A DNA stretch of 64,000 nt, taken from CAIYRG01 sp036273455 (GTDB lineage: Bacteria > Pseudomonadota > Alphaproteobacteria > Micropepsales > Micropepsaceae). The DNA is taken from contig DASUHP010000004.1 in the NCBI GenBank assembly GCA_036273455.1, positions 1-64,000 of the forward strand, in the 5' to 3' direction. The notes beneath the pieces were generated by a model. The model ran no database searches and was not told where the DNA came from. It worked only from the letters and a program-made list of their open reading frames with translations. Shown piece after piece: positions 19,608 through 28,710 of the stretch; the stretch's first letter is position 1; every line of letters starts with the position of its first letter. A program made the position numbers and the translations under genes.

Positions 19608-21040
19608 ACTGGCGCTCCATCACCCTGCGGCTCGTAGCGCTTTATTGTGGCCTTCTGCTCGTGCTGGGCCTTAGCTTTTCGCTGTTCACCGTATACAGCT
19701 TCGAACGCTATACCGAGGTCAGCACCCGTTCCGCCATCTCGGCCCGTGCTCCGCTCATCTGGGAAATCATCCGTGGTTCGATCGGCAGACCCGCCGAAGT
19801 CCGGGCATTGATCGAGCGATTCAGCCCTGCCGAACAAAACCGGTTCTTTCTCGTGAATGTTGACGGGCGAACCGCTTATCGTTCCGGCAATCCGGCCGAC
19901 GGCAGCTTCGATCCGGCCAATCTGCCGTTTCTCGATGCGTCATCGGGACCACGCTATTCCAATGACGGTGCGGTGTTCCTCTATTCGCAACGGTTCACCA
20001 CGCCCGCCGGCCTCGCCGTCACCATCGAGACCGGCCAATCGGACCTCTTTGCCAAAGATCTGGAAGACAGTCTCGTCACGTCGCTGGTGATCGGGCTTCC
20101 GCTGCTGCTGCTCGCAGCGGCCGCCGCGAGCTATGTCTTGATTCGCCGCGCATTGTCACCGGTGGAAGTGATGATTCAGGCGGCGGAGGCAATCAGCTTC
20201 AGGAATCCACGCAACCGCCTGCCATTGCTTGGTACGGGAGACCGTGTCGAAGCTCTTGGTCTTGCACTCAACCGCATGCTCGACCGGCTCGACAGCGCCT
20301 ATCAGCATGCCAATCGGTTTTCATCCGATGCCGCCCATGAATTGCGCACGCCGCTCGCGATCATTCAGGGCGAGTTGGAATTCGCCATGGCGCGCGGCGG
20401 AATCGCACCGGATGTCGAAAGCGCGCTCAGCAATGTGCTGGATGAAGCCGGACGCCTGAGCAAGATCGTCGATAGTCTGCTCATGCTGTCGCGCATGGAT
20501 CATCCGTCCGGCCAGCGTGGTCATGCCAGCCTCGACCTGCATGCACTCGCCGCCGAGACCATCGATCAGATGCATTTGCTGGCGGCCGAAAAAGGCGTCA
20601 CGCTGAAAGGCCCGACCGGGGGCAAGATTACGGTTTCGGGCGACCGTGACCGGCTTAAGCAGGTGATCGTCAATCTGCTCGACAATGGGATCAAATATAA
20701 TGTCGCCGGGGGCCATGTCGTGGTTGATGTCAGCGCCGGGCCCGGCCTCGCACGGCTGACCGTGTCGGATTGCGGAATCGGCATTGCACCCGAAAATCTC
20801 GATTACGTATTCGACCGGTTTTATCGCGTCTCTACCAATCGCGGGGAAGTCGGCGCCGGATTGGGGCTGGCGATCGTCAAGTCGATCTGTCATGCCCATG
20901 GCGGCTCAATTTCGGTGACGAGCAAAGTCGGCGTTGGAACTACTTTCTGCGTCACCCTGCCGAGTGCAGCGCGCGATGTCGGTTCGCCGCCGGAGTTCGT
21001 GCTGGAGCAGCGTGGCCGCGAAGTCGAACCGGCCGGCTAA
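19604..21040 (+). CDS. Sensor histidine kinase
   Basis: A 478-residue inner-membrane sensor. One span lies at about 9-31, a periplasmic sensor region at about 35-155, and a second span at about 158-181, followed by a HAMP linker. The H-box SSDAAHELRTPLAI has phospho-acceptor His245. The ATPase domain has the N-box NLLDNGIKYN and the G-boxes DCGIGIAP and GAGLGLAIVKSI. It is the partner of the regulator overlapping its start. The signal it senses is unknown; control of the adjacent efflux operon suggests envelope stress or a toxic compound. Confidence 0.95.
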   Translation: MNWRSITLRLVALYCGLLLVLGLSFSLFTVYSFERYTEVSTRSAISARAPLIWEIIRGSIGRPAEVRALIERFSPAEQNRFFLVNVDGRTAYRSGNPADGSFDPANLPFLDASSGPRYSNDGAVFLYSQRFTTPAGLAVTIETGQSDLFAKDLEDSLVTSLVIGLPLLLLAAAAASYVLIRRALSPVEVMIQAAEAISFRNPRNRLPLLGTGDRVEALGLALNRMLDRLDSAYQHANRFSSDAAHELRTPLAIIQGELEFAMARGGIAPDVESALSNVLDEAGRLSKIVDSLLMLSRMDHPSGQRGHASLDLHALAAETIDQMHLLAAEKGVTLKGPTGGKITVSGDRDRLKQVIVNLLDNGIKYNVAGGHVVVDVSAGPGLARLTVSDCGIGIAPENLDYVFDRFYRVSTNRGEVGAGLGLAIVKSICHAHGGSISVTSKVGVGTTFCVTLPSAARDVGSPPEFVLEQRGREVEPAG

Positions 21041-21062
21041 ACAAATGGCAGCGAAAAAGAGG

Positions 21063-21106
21063 AGCGAGAGCGCCGTCCGGGCCGCGGCGCAGTCGGTGCT
21101 CTCGCT
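21063..21106. terminator. Inverted repeat between convergent genes
   Basis: A perfect 9-base inverted repeat (AGCGAGAGC / GCTCTCGCT) with a 26-base GC-rich loop lies between the stops of the kinase gene and the PEBP gene. It could end transcription from either side, but there is no T-run directly after it. Confidence 0.3.
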
Positions 21107-21136
21107 TCTGGTTCCTCGCTTGTCGCTCCTATGGTG

Positions 21137-21703
21137 CTAGCGCGCGTATTTCCCAACGATGCTGGTGGCGCCGAGCGCATGTCCCTTGATCGCGGCATAG
21201 ACTTCGTCGCGACTCATTCCCGGCTTCATCGCTCGCGGCTCCAGATCGGTCGCGACGATGGTGAAAACATAATGATGTGCCGCTTCACCGGACGGCGGGC
21301 ATGGGCCGATATAAAGGGAATTGTCGCGCGTGCCCTTTCCACCGGTAAAGTGATCCGAGCCGCGCGTGAGTTCCCCTTCCGCGAGCGACGTGACATTGGC
21401 GGGAATGCCGTAGCCCACCCAATGCGATACCCCTTGACCCAATAGGCCATCCGGATCCTGCAGGAAGATGACGAAGCTCCTGGTTTTGGCCGGCACATTC
21501 GACCAGGCCAGGGCCGGGGAGACGTTCTCGCCACCGCACATGCGCATGGGATCATCGGCGGCGTTCTTGCGGGTCAGCATGCCGCCGTCTTTGAATGACG
21601 GCGAGGTCAGCATAAATGGTGCGGCTGCCGCATTGCCGCTGATGCCCAAAACCGTGCCTGCGATGATCCCCAAACAAACTGCCAGGCTGCGCGACTTCAA
21701 CAT
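21137..21703 (-). CDS. Secreted YbhB/YbcL-type phosphatidylethanolamine-binding-like (Raf-kinase-inhibitor-like) protein
   Basis: A 188-residue protein with a signal peptide ending near GNAAAAP. The PEBP core is recognisable: the CGGENVSPALAWSNVP segment, then FVIFLQDPDGLLG, SHWVGYGIPA and GPCPPSG..HHYVF. The DPD and GPxPP stretches form the small anion-binding pocket of the bacterial members. The biological role of the bacterial family is unclear. ATG at 21701-21703 begins a normal signal sequence, so I chose it over the upstream in-frame start. Confidence 0.88.
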   Translation of the reverse strand: MLKSRSLAVCLGIIAGTVLGISGNAAAAPFMLTSPSFKDGGMLTRKNAADDPMRMCGGENVSPALAWSNVPAKTRSFVIFLQDPDGLLGQGVSHWVGYGIPANVTSLAEGELTRGSDHFTGGKGTRDNSLYIGPCPPSGEAAHHYVFTIVATDLEPRAMKPGMSRDEVYAAIKGHALGATSIVGKYAR

Positions 21704-21848
21704 GATGCCCCTCCTACACCGCTGCACGGCGATTGGTAACACCGGCTCGGCAATGGTTCTACAGCCTCAATTGTGCTAGTTTGGCCACGCTACACCGCCG
21801 GCACGCGAGCCGGCGTTTCCGTGTTGCAAACATTCAGTGGAGCTAACG

Positions 21849-22232
21849 ATGCGCCTGACGACCTTTGTTGCCGCGGCGACAATCACCGCGGCTTGTGGAT
21901 TTGCGCTGGCTGCCGAAAGGCCCAGTGAGATCAAGGTCAGCAAGGGAATGCTGACTGACGATCACGGCATGACCCTGTACATCTTCGACAACGACAAGGC
22001 GGCGGATAAATCGGCCTGCAACGGCATGTGCGCCGTCAACTGGCCGCCGCTGAAGGCTGCAGCGGACGCCAGGAATATGGGTGAGTTCATGGTGATCACC
22101 CGTAATGATGGCAGCAAGCAGTGGGCCTTCAAGGGTAAGCCGCTTTATTTCTGGCACCTCGACACCAAGCCGGGCGAAACCGACGGCGATGGCAAGGGCC
22201 AGGGCATGGTCTGGCATATCGCGCGGCCATAA
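21849..22232 (+). CDS. Small secreted protein of the COG4315 repeat family
   Basis: A 127-residue exported protein with a signal peptide ending at ALAAE. The mature part carries the family pattern GMTLYIFDNDK..ADKSACNGMCAVNWPP, then KQWAFKGKPLYFW and GDGKGQGMVWHIARP. Homologues occur as secreted or lipoprotein forms of unknown function; the two Cys in CNGMC may form a disulphide or bind a cofactor. A GGAG ribosome site precedes ATG 21849, which settles the start. Confidence 0.8.
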   Translation: MRLTTFVAAATITAACGFALAAERPSEIKVSKGMLTDDHGMTLYIFDNDKAADKSACNGMCAVNWPPLKAAADARNMGEFMVITRNDGSKQWAFKGKPLYFWHLDTKPGETDGDGKGQGMVWHIARP

Positions 22233-22245
22233 TTTGGTTACGGCA

Positions 22246-22267
22246 GGAGGCGCGGCAACGCGCCTCC
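22246..22267 (+). terminator. GC-rich hairpin after the small secreted-protein gene
   Basis: A perfect 9-base stem (GGAGGCGCG / CGCGCCTCC) closes on a GCAA tetraloop 13 bases after the stop codon. It lacks a T-run, so it may act as a stabilising 3' hairpin or a weak terminator that separates this gene from the pst operon. Confidence 0.45.
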
Positions 22268-22281
22268 GCCTGGATACCCCG

Positions 22282-22310
22282 CTGTCATAAAAGCTTCGTA
22301 GAACGGTGAC
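22282..22310 (+). promoter_or_regulatory. Candidate Pho box upstream of pstS
   Basis: CTGTCAT AAAA GCTTCGT AGAA CGGTGAC shows three 7-base units repeating every 11 bases, with the first unit identical to the PhoB consensus half-site CTGTCAT. Position (90 bases before pstS) and 11-base phasing fit PhoB control of the phosphate operon. The second and third units are degenerate. Confidence 0.5.
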
Positions 22311-22399
22311 ATGCGTTGCGCACTTCAGGCCCAAGTGCGTCGGAGTGAAGCCGTGTTCGGCTTCGCATTCCCAGCAGCCGTCGAGCGAGGTTCAACGCC

Positions 22400-23431
22400 A
22401 TGAAATATGTCAACAAAATCATTGTCGGAGCGGTCGCCATCGGCGCCGTTGTTGTCTTGGCCGTTGGCGCTTTGGCCGCCGATATATCCGGCGCCGGCGC
22501 GACTTTCCCGTTCCCGATCTATTCCAAATGGGCGGCTGCATATAAGACGCAAACCGGCACCGGCCTGAATTATCAATCCATCGGATCGGGCGGCGGGATC
22601 AGCCAGATCGAGGCGAAAACAGTGACGTTTGGTGCGTCGGACATGCCGATGACCGCGGCCGATCTTGAGAAGAACGGCCTCACGATGTTTCCCACCGTCG
22701 TGGGCGCGGAAGTGCTGGTTTACAATCTTCCCGGCATTGCATCGAATACGCTGGTTCTGGACGGCCCGGCACTGGCAAATATTTATCTCGGGCGAATCAC
22801 CAAGTGGAATGATCCCGCCATCGCCAAACTGAATCCGGGCGCGAGGCTGCCGAATACCGCCATCGCGGTCGTGCACCGCTCCGACGGTTCCGGCACGACA
22901 TTCATTTTCGCCAATTATCTGTCGAAGGTCAGCAAGGAATGGGCCGACAAGGTCGGCGCCGCCGTGTCGGTGGACTGGCCGGTGGGAATTGGCGCGAAGG
23001 GCAATGAAGGCGTGGCCGGAAATGTCGCGCAGACCGCGGGCTCCATCGGCTATGTCGAATATGCCTATGCGGCGCAAAACCACCTTCCCTGGACACGTCT
23101 GGTGAATCACGACGGCAAGATCGTCAGCCCGACCATGTCTTCGTTTCAGGCCGCCGCCGCCAGTGCCGACTGGGCGCATGCCGACCATTTCTACATGATC
23201 CTGACCGATCAGCCGGGCGCCAATACCTGGCCGATCGAGAATCCGACGTTCATTCTGGTGCCGAAAAACCCGCCTAACCCGGCGGCGGTCAATGAGGCGC
23301 TGAAATTTTTCAAGTGGGCATTTTCGAATGGGGGGAAAATGGCCGAAGAGCTGGATTATATTGCCTTGCCCCAGGCGGTCGTGACCCGCATCGAGTCGAG
23401 CTGGAAGGATATCAGGGGAGTGAACCCGTAA
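22400..23431 (+). CDS. pstS: Phosphate ABC transporter substrate-binding protein PstS
   Basis: A 343-residue periplasmic phosphate receptor, first gene of pstSCAB. After the signal peptide (about 1-29, ending LAA) comes ADISGAGATFPFPIYSKW, the classic PstS start. The binding-site segments are SIGSGGGI, FGASDMPM and VVHRSDGSGTTFIFANYL. Length and order are normal. High-affinity uptake under phosphate limitation is expected, in line with the candidate Pho box upstream. Confidence 0.96.
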   Translation: MKYVNKIIVGAVAIGAVVVLAVGALAADISGAGATFPFPIYSKWAAAYKTQTGTGLNYQSIGSGGGISQIEAKTVTFGASDMPMTAADLEKNGLTMFPTVVGAEVLVYNLPGIASNTLVLDGPALANIYLGRITKWNDPAIAKLNPGARLPNTAIAVVHRSDGSGTTFIFANYLSKVSKEWADKVGAAVSVDWPVGIGAKGNEGVAGNVAQTAGSIGYVEYAYAAQNHLPWTRLVNHDGKIVSPTMSSFQAAAASADWAHADHFYMILTDQPGANTWPIENPTFILVPKNPPNPAAVNEALKFFKWAFSNGGKMAEELDYIALPQAVVTRIESSWKDIRGVNP

Positions 23432-23557
23432 TCGTCCCGGCAGGCATCGCCGGCCGATAAACCCATCGGCGAAGTGCTGTCAGTCGAAGTTGGGGGCGGG
23501 AGAGCCGAAACGAATAGCGGCTGTCCCGCCCCTTATTTGCAGGAATGTTGTTGCTCC

Positions 23558-24547
23558 GTGGTCGATCTTGCATTGAAAGAGTGCGCCACTTCAAAACCGG
23601 CCACCCGCTATATGCCGGGCAAGCTCGGAACCGACCGCCTGTTTCGTTCTGTCAGCCTGACGAGTGCAATCGCCGTGTTGGTGATGTTCGCCGGCATCAT
23701 GGTGGCGCTGATCTATGGCGCCTGGCCCGCCATCACCGCGTTCGGATTTTCATTCCTGTGGACGGAAATCTGGAATCCGGTCACCCAGAGATTCGGGGCG
23801 GTGGCTCCGATCTACGGCACTCTCGTGACTTCGCTTATTGCGATGCTGATCGCAGTCCCGGTCGGTATTGGAACGGCGATCTTTCTCACCGAGATCTGCC
23901 CACGGCCGCTGCGCCGTCCGATCGGAATTGCAGTGGAATTGCTCGCCGGCATTCCCAGCATCATTTACGGCATCTGGGGGTTATTCATCCTTGCTCCATT
24001 CCTGCAGACTTATGTGATGCCGCCGGTGATCGATGCGTTCTCCTACGTGCCCGTTCTGTCGGACCTGTTTGCGGGGCCACCCTATGGCATCGGGATTTTT
24101 ACCGCCGGCCTGATTCTCGCGATCATGATTTTGCCGTTCATTACCGCCATCAGTCGTGACGTATTTCTGACCGTACCCGCAGTTCTGAAAGAGGCGGCGT
24201 ACGGACTTGGCGCGACAACCTGGGAGGTCGAATACAATGTCGTTTTGCCTTATGCCCGGGGGGGGGTTGTCGGCGGCATCATGTTGGCGCTCGGCCGGGC
24301 GCTTGGCGAAACCATGGCCGTCACCTTTGTGATCGGCAACGCGCACCGGATTTCCGCCTCGCTTTTCGCGCCGGGCACGACGATCTCCGCGGCGATCGCA
24401 AATGAATTCACGGAAGCGGTCGGAGCGCTTTATGCGCCTTCGCTCGTCCTGTTGGGGTTAATCCTGTTCTTCGTCACCGTGATCGTGCTCGGCTCTGCAC
24501 AATACATGCTCCATCGGCTGGAAAAACGGGCAGGGGGGCGATCATGA
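23558..24547 (+). CDS. pstC: Phosphate ABC transporter permease PstC
   Basis: About 329 residues with six membrane spans. The permease contact loop around EAAYGLGATTWEVEYNVVLP and the segment RALGETMAVTFVIGNA are diagnostic. The start is uncertain: GTG at 23558 gives a normal-length N-terminus ahead of the conserved DRLFRSV, while the ATG at 23612 is shorter and has no ribosome site. Its stop overlaps the pstA start by ATGA. Confidence 0.94.
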   Translation: MVDLALKECATSKPATRYMPGKLGTDRLFRSVSLTSAIAVLVMFAGIMVALIYGAWPAITAFGFSFLWTEIWNPVTQRFGAVAPIYGTLVTSLIAMLIAVPVGIGTAIFLTEICPRPLRRPIGIAVELLAGIPSIIYGIWGLFILAPFLQTYVMPPVIDAFSYVPVLSDLFAGPPYGIGIFTAGLILAIMILPFITAISRDVFLTVPAVLKEAAYGLGATTWEVEYNVVLPYARGGVVGGIMLALGRALGETMAVTFVIGNAHRISASLFAPGTTISAAIANEFTEAVGALYAPSLVLLGLILFFVTVIVLGSAQYMLHRLEKRAGGRS

Positions 24548-25386
24548 ACCGCCGCCGTTATGTTCGCCGCCGCCGGCGCAGCAATATTCTCATGGGTCTG
24601 TCCGTTGCCGCGACTTTGTTCGGCCTGGGCTGGCTTGCGATGATCCTGGGCGCCCTTCTCTATGAAGGATTTTCAGGTCTCGACATTCCGGTATTCACCC
24701 AATCCACACCGCCCCCGGGGGCCGTCGGTGGATTGCTCAATGCCATCATCGGCAGCTTGATGATGGTATTCTTTGCGGTCGTGATCGGAACGCCGATCGG
24801 CCTGATGGCCGGCACCTGGCTCGGCGAATATGGCCGCCACGGCAAGCTCGGCTTTGTTGTGCGGTTCCTCAATGATATTCTGCTGTCGGTGCCATCAATC
24901 GTCCTTGGACTGTTTATCTATGACGTGATGGTTCTGACCATGGGCCATTTTTCGGCCTGGGCCGGCGGAGTCGCTCTCGCGGCGATCGTGATACCGGTGG
25001 TCGTCCGCACAACCGAGAACATGCTGCTGCTGATTCCCAATACGCTGCGCGAAGCCGCCGCGGCGCTCGGTGCCGGACATTCGATCATCATCCGTCAGAT
25101 CACCTGGCGTGCGGCGCGTGCCGGCATCATCACCGGCTTGCTGCTGGCAGTCGCGCGAATTTCCGGCGAAACCGCGCCGCTGCTGTTCACCGCATTGAAC
25201 AATCAGTTCTTCAGCCTCGATCCCAATGGACCAATGGCGAGCCTGCCGGTTGCGATTTTCCAGATGGCGATGAGCCCTTATGCGGATTGGCACCGCATGG
25301 CCTGGGCGGGTGCTGTGCTGATCACGTTGACCGTGCTGATCCTGTCGATCACGGCGCGCACGGTTGAGTCGCGCTCGGAGCTGTAG
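24544..25386 (+). CDS. pstA: Phosphate ABC transporter permease PstA
   Basis: A 280-residue inner-membrane permease with six spans. A strongly basic N-terminus (NRRRYVRRRRRSN) sits before the first span. GTPIGLMAGTWLGEYG and the EAAAALGAGHSIIIRQITWR coupling loop identify the PstA type. It pairs with PstC to form the channel energised by PstB. The gene overlaps pstC by four bases. Confidence 0.95.
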   Translation: MNRRRYVRRRRRSNILMGLSVAATLFGLGWLAMILGALLYEGFSGLDIPVFTQSTPPPGAVGGLLNAIIGSLMMVFFAVVIGTPIGLMAGTWLGEYGRHGKLGFVVRFLNDILLSVPSIVLGLFIYDVMVLTMGHFSAWAGGVALAAIVIPVVVRTTENMLLLIPNTLREAAAALGAGHSIIIRQITWRAARAGIITGLLLAVARISGETAPLLFTALNNQFFSLDPNGPMASLPVAIFQMAMSPYADWHRMAWAGAVLITLTVLILSITARTVESRSEL

Positions 25387-25388
25387 CG

Positions 25389-26159
25389 ATGTCTGTGGGA
25401 ACCGGGAGCGTCAAAGTCGCGATCAACAACCTCTCTTTTTACTACGGCAAGTTCAAAGCGCTGAACAACATCACGCTGCCGCTCTACGGCAACAAAGTCA
25501 CTGCGTTTATCGGGCCTTCGGGTTGCGGCAAATCCACCTTGCTCCGCGTGTTGAACCGCATCTATGAGATGTATCCCGATCAGTATGCGGAAGGTGAAGT
25601 CCTCCTGGACGGCGAGAATATTCTCGACGCCGGTCTCGACGTCACGCTGCTGCGCGCCAGGGTGGGCATGGTGTTCCAGAAGCCGACGCCTTTTCCGATG
25701 ACGATATTCGACAATATCGCTTTCGGTCTACAGCTCTATGACAACCATCCCAAATCGGTGCTCGACGACCGCGTGGAACATGCGCTGAGACGCGCGGCAT
25801 TGTGGGACGAAGTCAAAGATAAACTGCACGCCAGCGGAACTTCGCTGTCGGGGGGGCAGCAACAGCGGCTCTGCATCGCGCGCTCGGTCGCAATCGAACC
25901 GGAACTGATTCTGTTCGATGAACCCTGCTCGGCGCTCGATCCGATTTCGACCGCGAAAATCGAAGAGCTGATCGCGGAACTGTCCGATCAGTACACCATC
26001 GCGATCGTCACCCACAACATGCAGCAGGCGTCGCGCGTATCCGATTACTCGGCCTTCATGTTCCTTGGCGAACTGGTCGAATTCGACGTGACGGAAAAGC
26101 TGTTCACCACGCCGTCCAACAAGCAAACCGAAAACTATATTACCGGGCGCTTCGGCTAA
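25389..26159 (+). CDS. pstB: Phosphate ABC transporter ATPase PstB
   Basis: A 256-residue cytoplasmic ATPase. It has Walker A GPSGCGKST, the Q-loop MVFQKPTPFPMTIFDNI, the signature LSGGQQQR, Walker B LILFDEPCSALD and the H-loop VTHNMQQA. Overall sequence and length match PstB closely. It starts two bases after pstA. Most bacteria place phoU after pstB; here bioB follows instead, and no phoU or phoBR is in the window. Confidence 0.97.
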   Translation: MSVGTGSVKVAINNLSFYYGKFKALNNITLPLYGNKVTAFIGPSGCGKSTLLRVLNRIYEMYPDQYAEGEVLLDGENILDAGLDVTLLRARVGMVFQKPTPFPMTIFDNIAFGLQLYDNHPKSVLDDRVEHALRRAALWDEVKDKLHASGTSLSGGQQQRLCIARSVAIEPELILFDEPCSALDPISTAKIEELIAELSDQYTIAIVTHNMQQASRVSDYSAFMFLGELVEFDVTEKLFTTPSNKQTENYITGRFG

Positions 26160-26202
26160 ACGCCGCTTGCCATTGTGGCCTGCCTCGCGATACAGCGGGA
26201 CA

Positions 26203-27174
26203 ATGGAGAACCCAATTCGCCACGACTGGACGGCGGATGAAGTGGCGGCGCTGTTGGCGCTGCCGTTTCCCGAGCTGATGTTCCGCGCGCAATCGGTTCA
26301 CCGGCAGAATTTCGATTCACGGCAGGTACAGATTTCAACGCTCCTGTCGATCAAAACCGGCGGTTGTCCGGAGGACTGCGCCTATTGTCCGCAGAGCGCG
26401 CATTACGACGCTGGCGTGAAGCCGACCAAACTGATGGGTGTTTCCGCGGTGCTCGCCGCCGCGCAAAAGGCGAAAGCATCGGGGGCATCTCGTTTCTGCA
26501 TGGGCGCAGCATGGCGCGAGCCGAAAGACCGCGACCTTGATGCCGTGTGCAAGATGGTGGAAGGGGTGCGCGCTCTCGGGCTCGAGACATGTGCGACCCT
26601 TGGCATGCTGACGAGACCGCAGGCCGAGCGCCTGAAGCAGGCCGGGCTCGATTTCTACAACCACAATCTCGACACTTCCCCGGAATTCTATGGCGATATC
26701 ATCTCTACACGGACTTACCGGGACCGTCTGGAGACGCTTGCGCATGTGCGGGCTGCCGGGGTGCGAGTGTGTTGCGGCGGAATCATCGGAATGGGAGAAT
26801 CCGAACTGGATCGCGCCGGGCTGATCGCCACGCTCGCCAGCCTGCCCGAACATCCCGAATCGGTCCCAATCAATGCGCTCGTGCGGGTCGAGGGAACACC
26901 TCTCGCCAATTCTGTACCCGTGGATCCGCTGGATTTCGTTCGGACCATTGCCGCGGCCCGAATCGCAATGCCGAGATCAGTGATCCGCTTGTCGGCCGGC
27001 CGCGAGGAAATGAGCGATGAGGCACAGGCGCTGGCATTCCTCGCCGGGGCCAATTCCATCTTTTATGGTCCGCAACTTCTGACCACCCCCAATCCGCCCG
27101 AAGCCCGGGACCGCCTGCTGCTGAAACGGCTTGGACTCGAGGCTTCGGTGGCCGGGAACGAAGGGGCCGCTTAG
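26203..27174 (+). CDS. bioB: Biotin synthase (radical SAM)
   Basis: A 323-residue enzyme that inserts sulphur into dethiobiotin, the last step of biotin synthesis. The radical SAM motif is Cys55-Cys59-Cys62 in GGCPEDCAYCPQ. Further BioB signatures are FYNHNLDTSPEFY, CCGGIIGMGE and the [2Fe-2S] region ending RLSAGREEMS. It starts 43 bases after pstB and has no other bio gene nearby, so it may ride on the pst message. The ATG at 26203 is preferred over an upstream TTG because it begins the conserved N-terminus. Confidence 0.96.
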   Translation: MENPIRHDWTADEVAALLALPFPELMFRAQSVHRQNFDSRQVQISTLLSIKTGGCPEDCAYCPQSAHYDAGVKPTKLMGVSAVLAAAQKAKASGASRFCMGAAWREPKDRDLDAVCKMVEGVRALGLETCATLGMLTRPQAERLKQAGLDFYNHNLDTSPEFYGDIISTRTYRDRLETLAHVRAAGVRVCCGGIIGMGESELDRAGLIATLASLPEHPESVPINALVRVEGTPLANSVPVDPLDFVRTIAAARIAMPRSVIRLSAGREEMSDEAQALAFLAGANSIFYGPQLLTTPNPPEARDRLLLKRLGLEASVAGNEGAA

Positions 27175-27256
27175 ACGTTTGCAGGAATTGCCCAGAAGTT
27201 TGCCGCGGCAAACGGGCAGGGCAATTTGGGAGCACCCTCACTCTGCGGGAGGATTG

Positions 27257-27649
27257 ATGACATCCGCGCAACGCGTCCTGATTGTAGAAGATGAAGCGCT
27301 GGTCGGAATGGCGCTCGAAGACGCGCTCGGGTTCCTCGGGGTGGATGTTGTCGGTGTTGCAGGCACCGTGGACGAGGCGCTGGAACGGATCGAAGGGGAC
27401 ACTTTCGACGGCGCCATCCTCGATGTCCAACTGCACGGCAAGGACGTTCTGCCGGTCGCTGAATCGCTGAAACAGCATGGAATTCCATTCGTGTTTGCCA
27501 CCGGTTACGGTCGGGCAGGCGTTCCGGAAAAATACCGCGACGCGCTGGTGCTGCAGAAGCCGTTCATGCCGGGCGAACTGAAGGATGTGCTGACGCAGGC
27601 GGGGATATGCCAGTTCCCTCCGGATGGGCAGAAATCCGGCCAGGGCTGA
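27257..27649 (+). CDS. Single-domain response regulator (CheY-like)
   Basis: A 130-residue receiver domain without an output domain. It has acidic pocket residues in VEDEAL, phospho-acceptor Asp56 in AILDVQLHG, and the Thr/Lys positions in FATGYG and LQKPFMPGEL. The Leu-rich helix 1 and the GYG motif resemble the FAT GUY group of stand-alone receivers found in alphaproteobacteria, some of which act in the general stress response; this is inference. A good ribosome site (GGGAGG) precedes ATG 27257, which rules out the longer frame. No kinase gene adjoins it. Confidence 0.85.
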   Translation: MTSAQRVLIVEDEALVGMALEDALGFLGVDVVGVAGTVDEALERIEGDTFDGAILDVQLHGKDVLPVAESLKQHGIPFVFATGYGRAGVPEKYRDALVLQKPFMPGELKDVLTQAGICQFPPDGQKSGQG

Positions 27650-27747
27650 AACCCGCCCTCCCCGCATGGCGCCGCATACCGCTGGCTTGCGGGGGGGGGC
27701 GTCGCGCGGCTATCACGAATGAAATTTCCCCGGCTACAGGAGTTTGC

Positions 27748-28710
27748 ATGTCCCGCAACAAAATCGCGTTGATCGGCGGCGGCCAGATCGGCGGCACCCT
27801 CGCTCACCTCATCGGCCTCAAGGAACTCGGCGACATTGTGCTTTTCGACGTGGTGGAGGGTCTGCCCCAGGGAAAGTCCCTCGACATCGCGCAATCCGGG
27901 CCGGTGGAAGGTTTTGATGCGAAATTCCAGGGCAGCAATAGTTATGCCGATATCGAAGGTTCCGATGTCGTCATCGTCACCGCGGGATTTGCGCGCCGTC
28001 CGGGCATGAGCCGCGACGATCTTCTGAGCAAAAATCTCGGAGTGATGAGCCAGGTCGGCGAAGGCATTCGCAAACATGCGCCCAACGCCTTCGTCATCTG
28101 CATCACCAATCCGCTGGATGCGATGGTCTGGGCGCTTCGCCAATTCTGCGGACTGCCCCACAACAAGGTCGTCGGCATGGCGGGGGTGCTGGATTCGGCC
28201 CGCTTCCGTCATTTTCTCTCTGAAGAACTGAACGTCTCGGTCGAAGATGTTTCCGCTTTCGTGCTTGGCGGGCACGGCGACACGATGGTGCCGATGCCGC
28301 GCTTCTCCACTGTGGCCGGCATTCCCTTGCCCGAACTCGTCAAAATGGGCTGGATTTCGCAGTCCCGCCTCGATGCGCTGACACAGCGCACGCGCGATGG
28401 TGGGGCCGAAATCGTCGGCCTCTTGAAAACCGGCTCGGCATTTTATGCGCCGGCGTCATCCGCGATTGCCATGGCCGAATCCTATCTTCGCGATAAAAAG
28501 CGCGTGCTGCCCTGCGCCGCCCATGTCGACGGCATATACGGTCTCAAGGATATGTATGTCGGTGTGCCGGCGGTGATCGGGGCCAAAGGCGTGGAGCGCA
28601 TCGTCGAGCTGAAACTCGATCCCACCGAACGCGAAATGTTCGACAAGTCGGTCGCGTCCGTCCGCGGTCTGATCGATGCCTGCCGCAATCTCGAACCGCG
28701 GCTGAAGTGA
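27748..28710 (+). CDS. mdh: Malate dehydrogenase (LDH-like)
   Basis: A 320-residue NAD-dependent enzyme of the TCA cycle. It has the NAD motif GGGQIGGTLAHL at about 10-21, the substrate loop ARRPGMSRDDL with its arginines (84 and 89 region), Asn121 in CITNPLDAM and catalytic His176 in GGHGDTMVP. This is the LDH-like form common in alphaproteobacteria. ACAGGAG precedes ATG 27748. The usual sucCD neighbours are absent; a DUF2141 gene overlaps its stop (GTGA). Confidence 0.95.
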   Translation: MSRNKIALIGGGQIGGTLAHLIGLKELGDIVLFDVVEGLPQGKSLDIAQSGPVEGFDAKFQGSNSYADIEGSDVVIVTAGFARRPGMSRDDLLSKNLGVMSQVGEGIRKHAPNAFVICITNPLDAMVWALRQFCGLPHNKVVGMAGVLDSARFRHFLSEELNVSVEDVSAFVLGGHGDTMVPMPRFSTVAGIPLPELVKMGWISQSRLDALTQRTRDGGAEIVGLLKTGSAFYAPASSAIAMAESYLRDKKRVLPCAAHVDGIYGLKDMYVGVPAVIGAKGVERIVELKLDPTEREMFDKSVASVRGLIDACRNLEPRLK

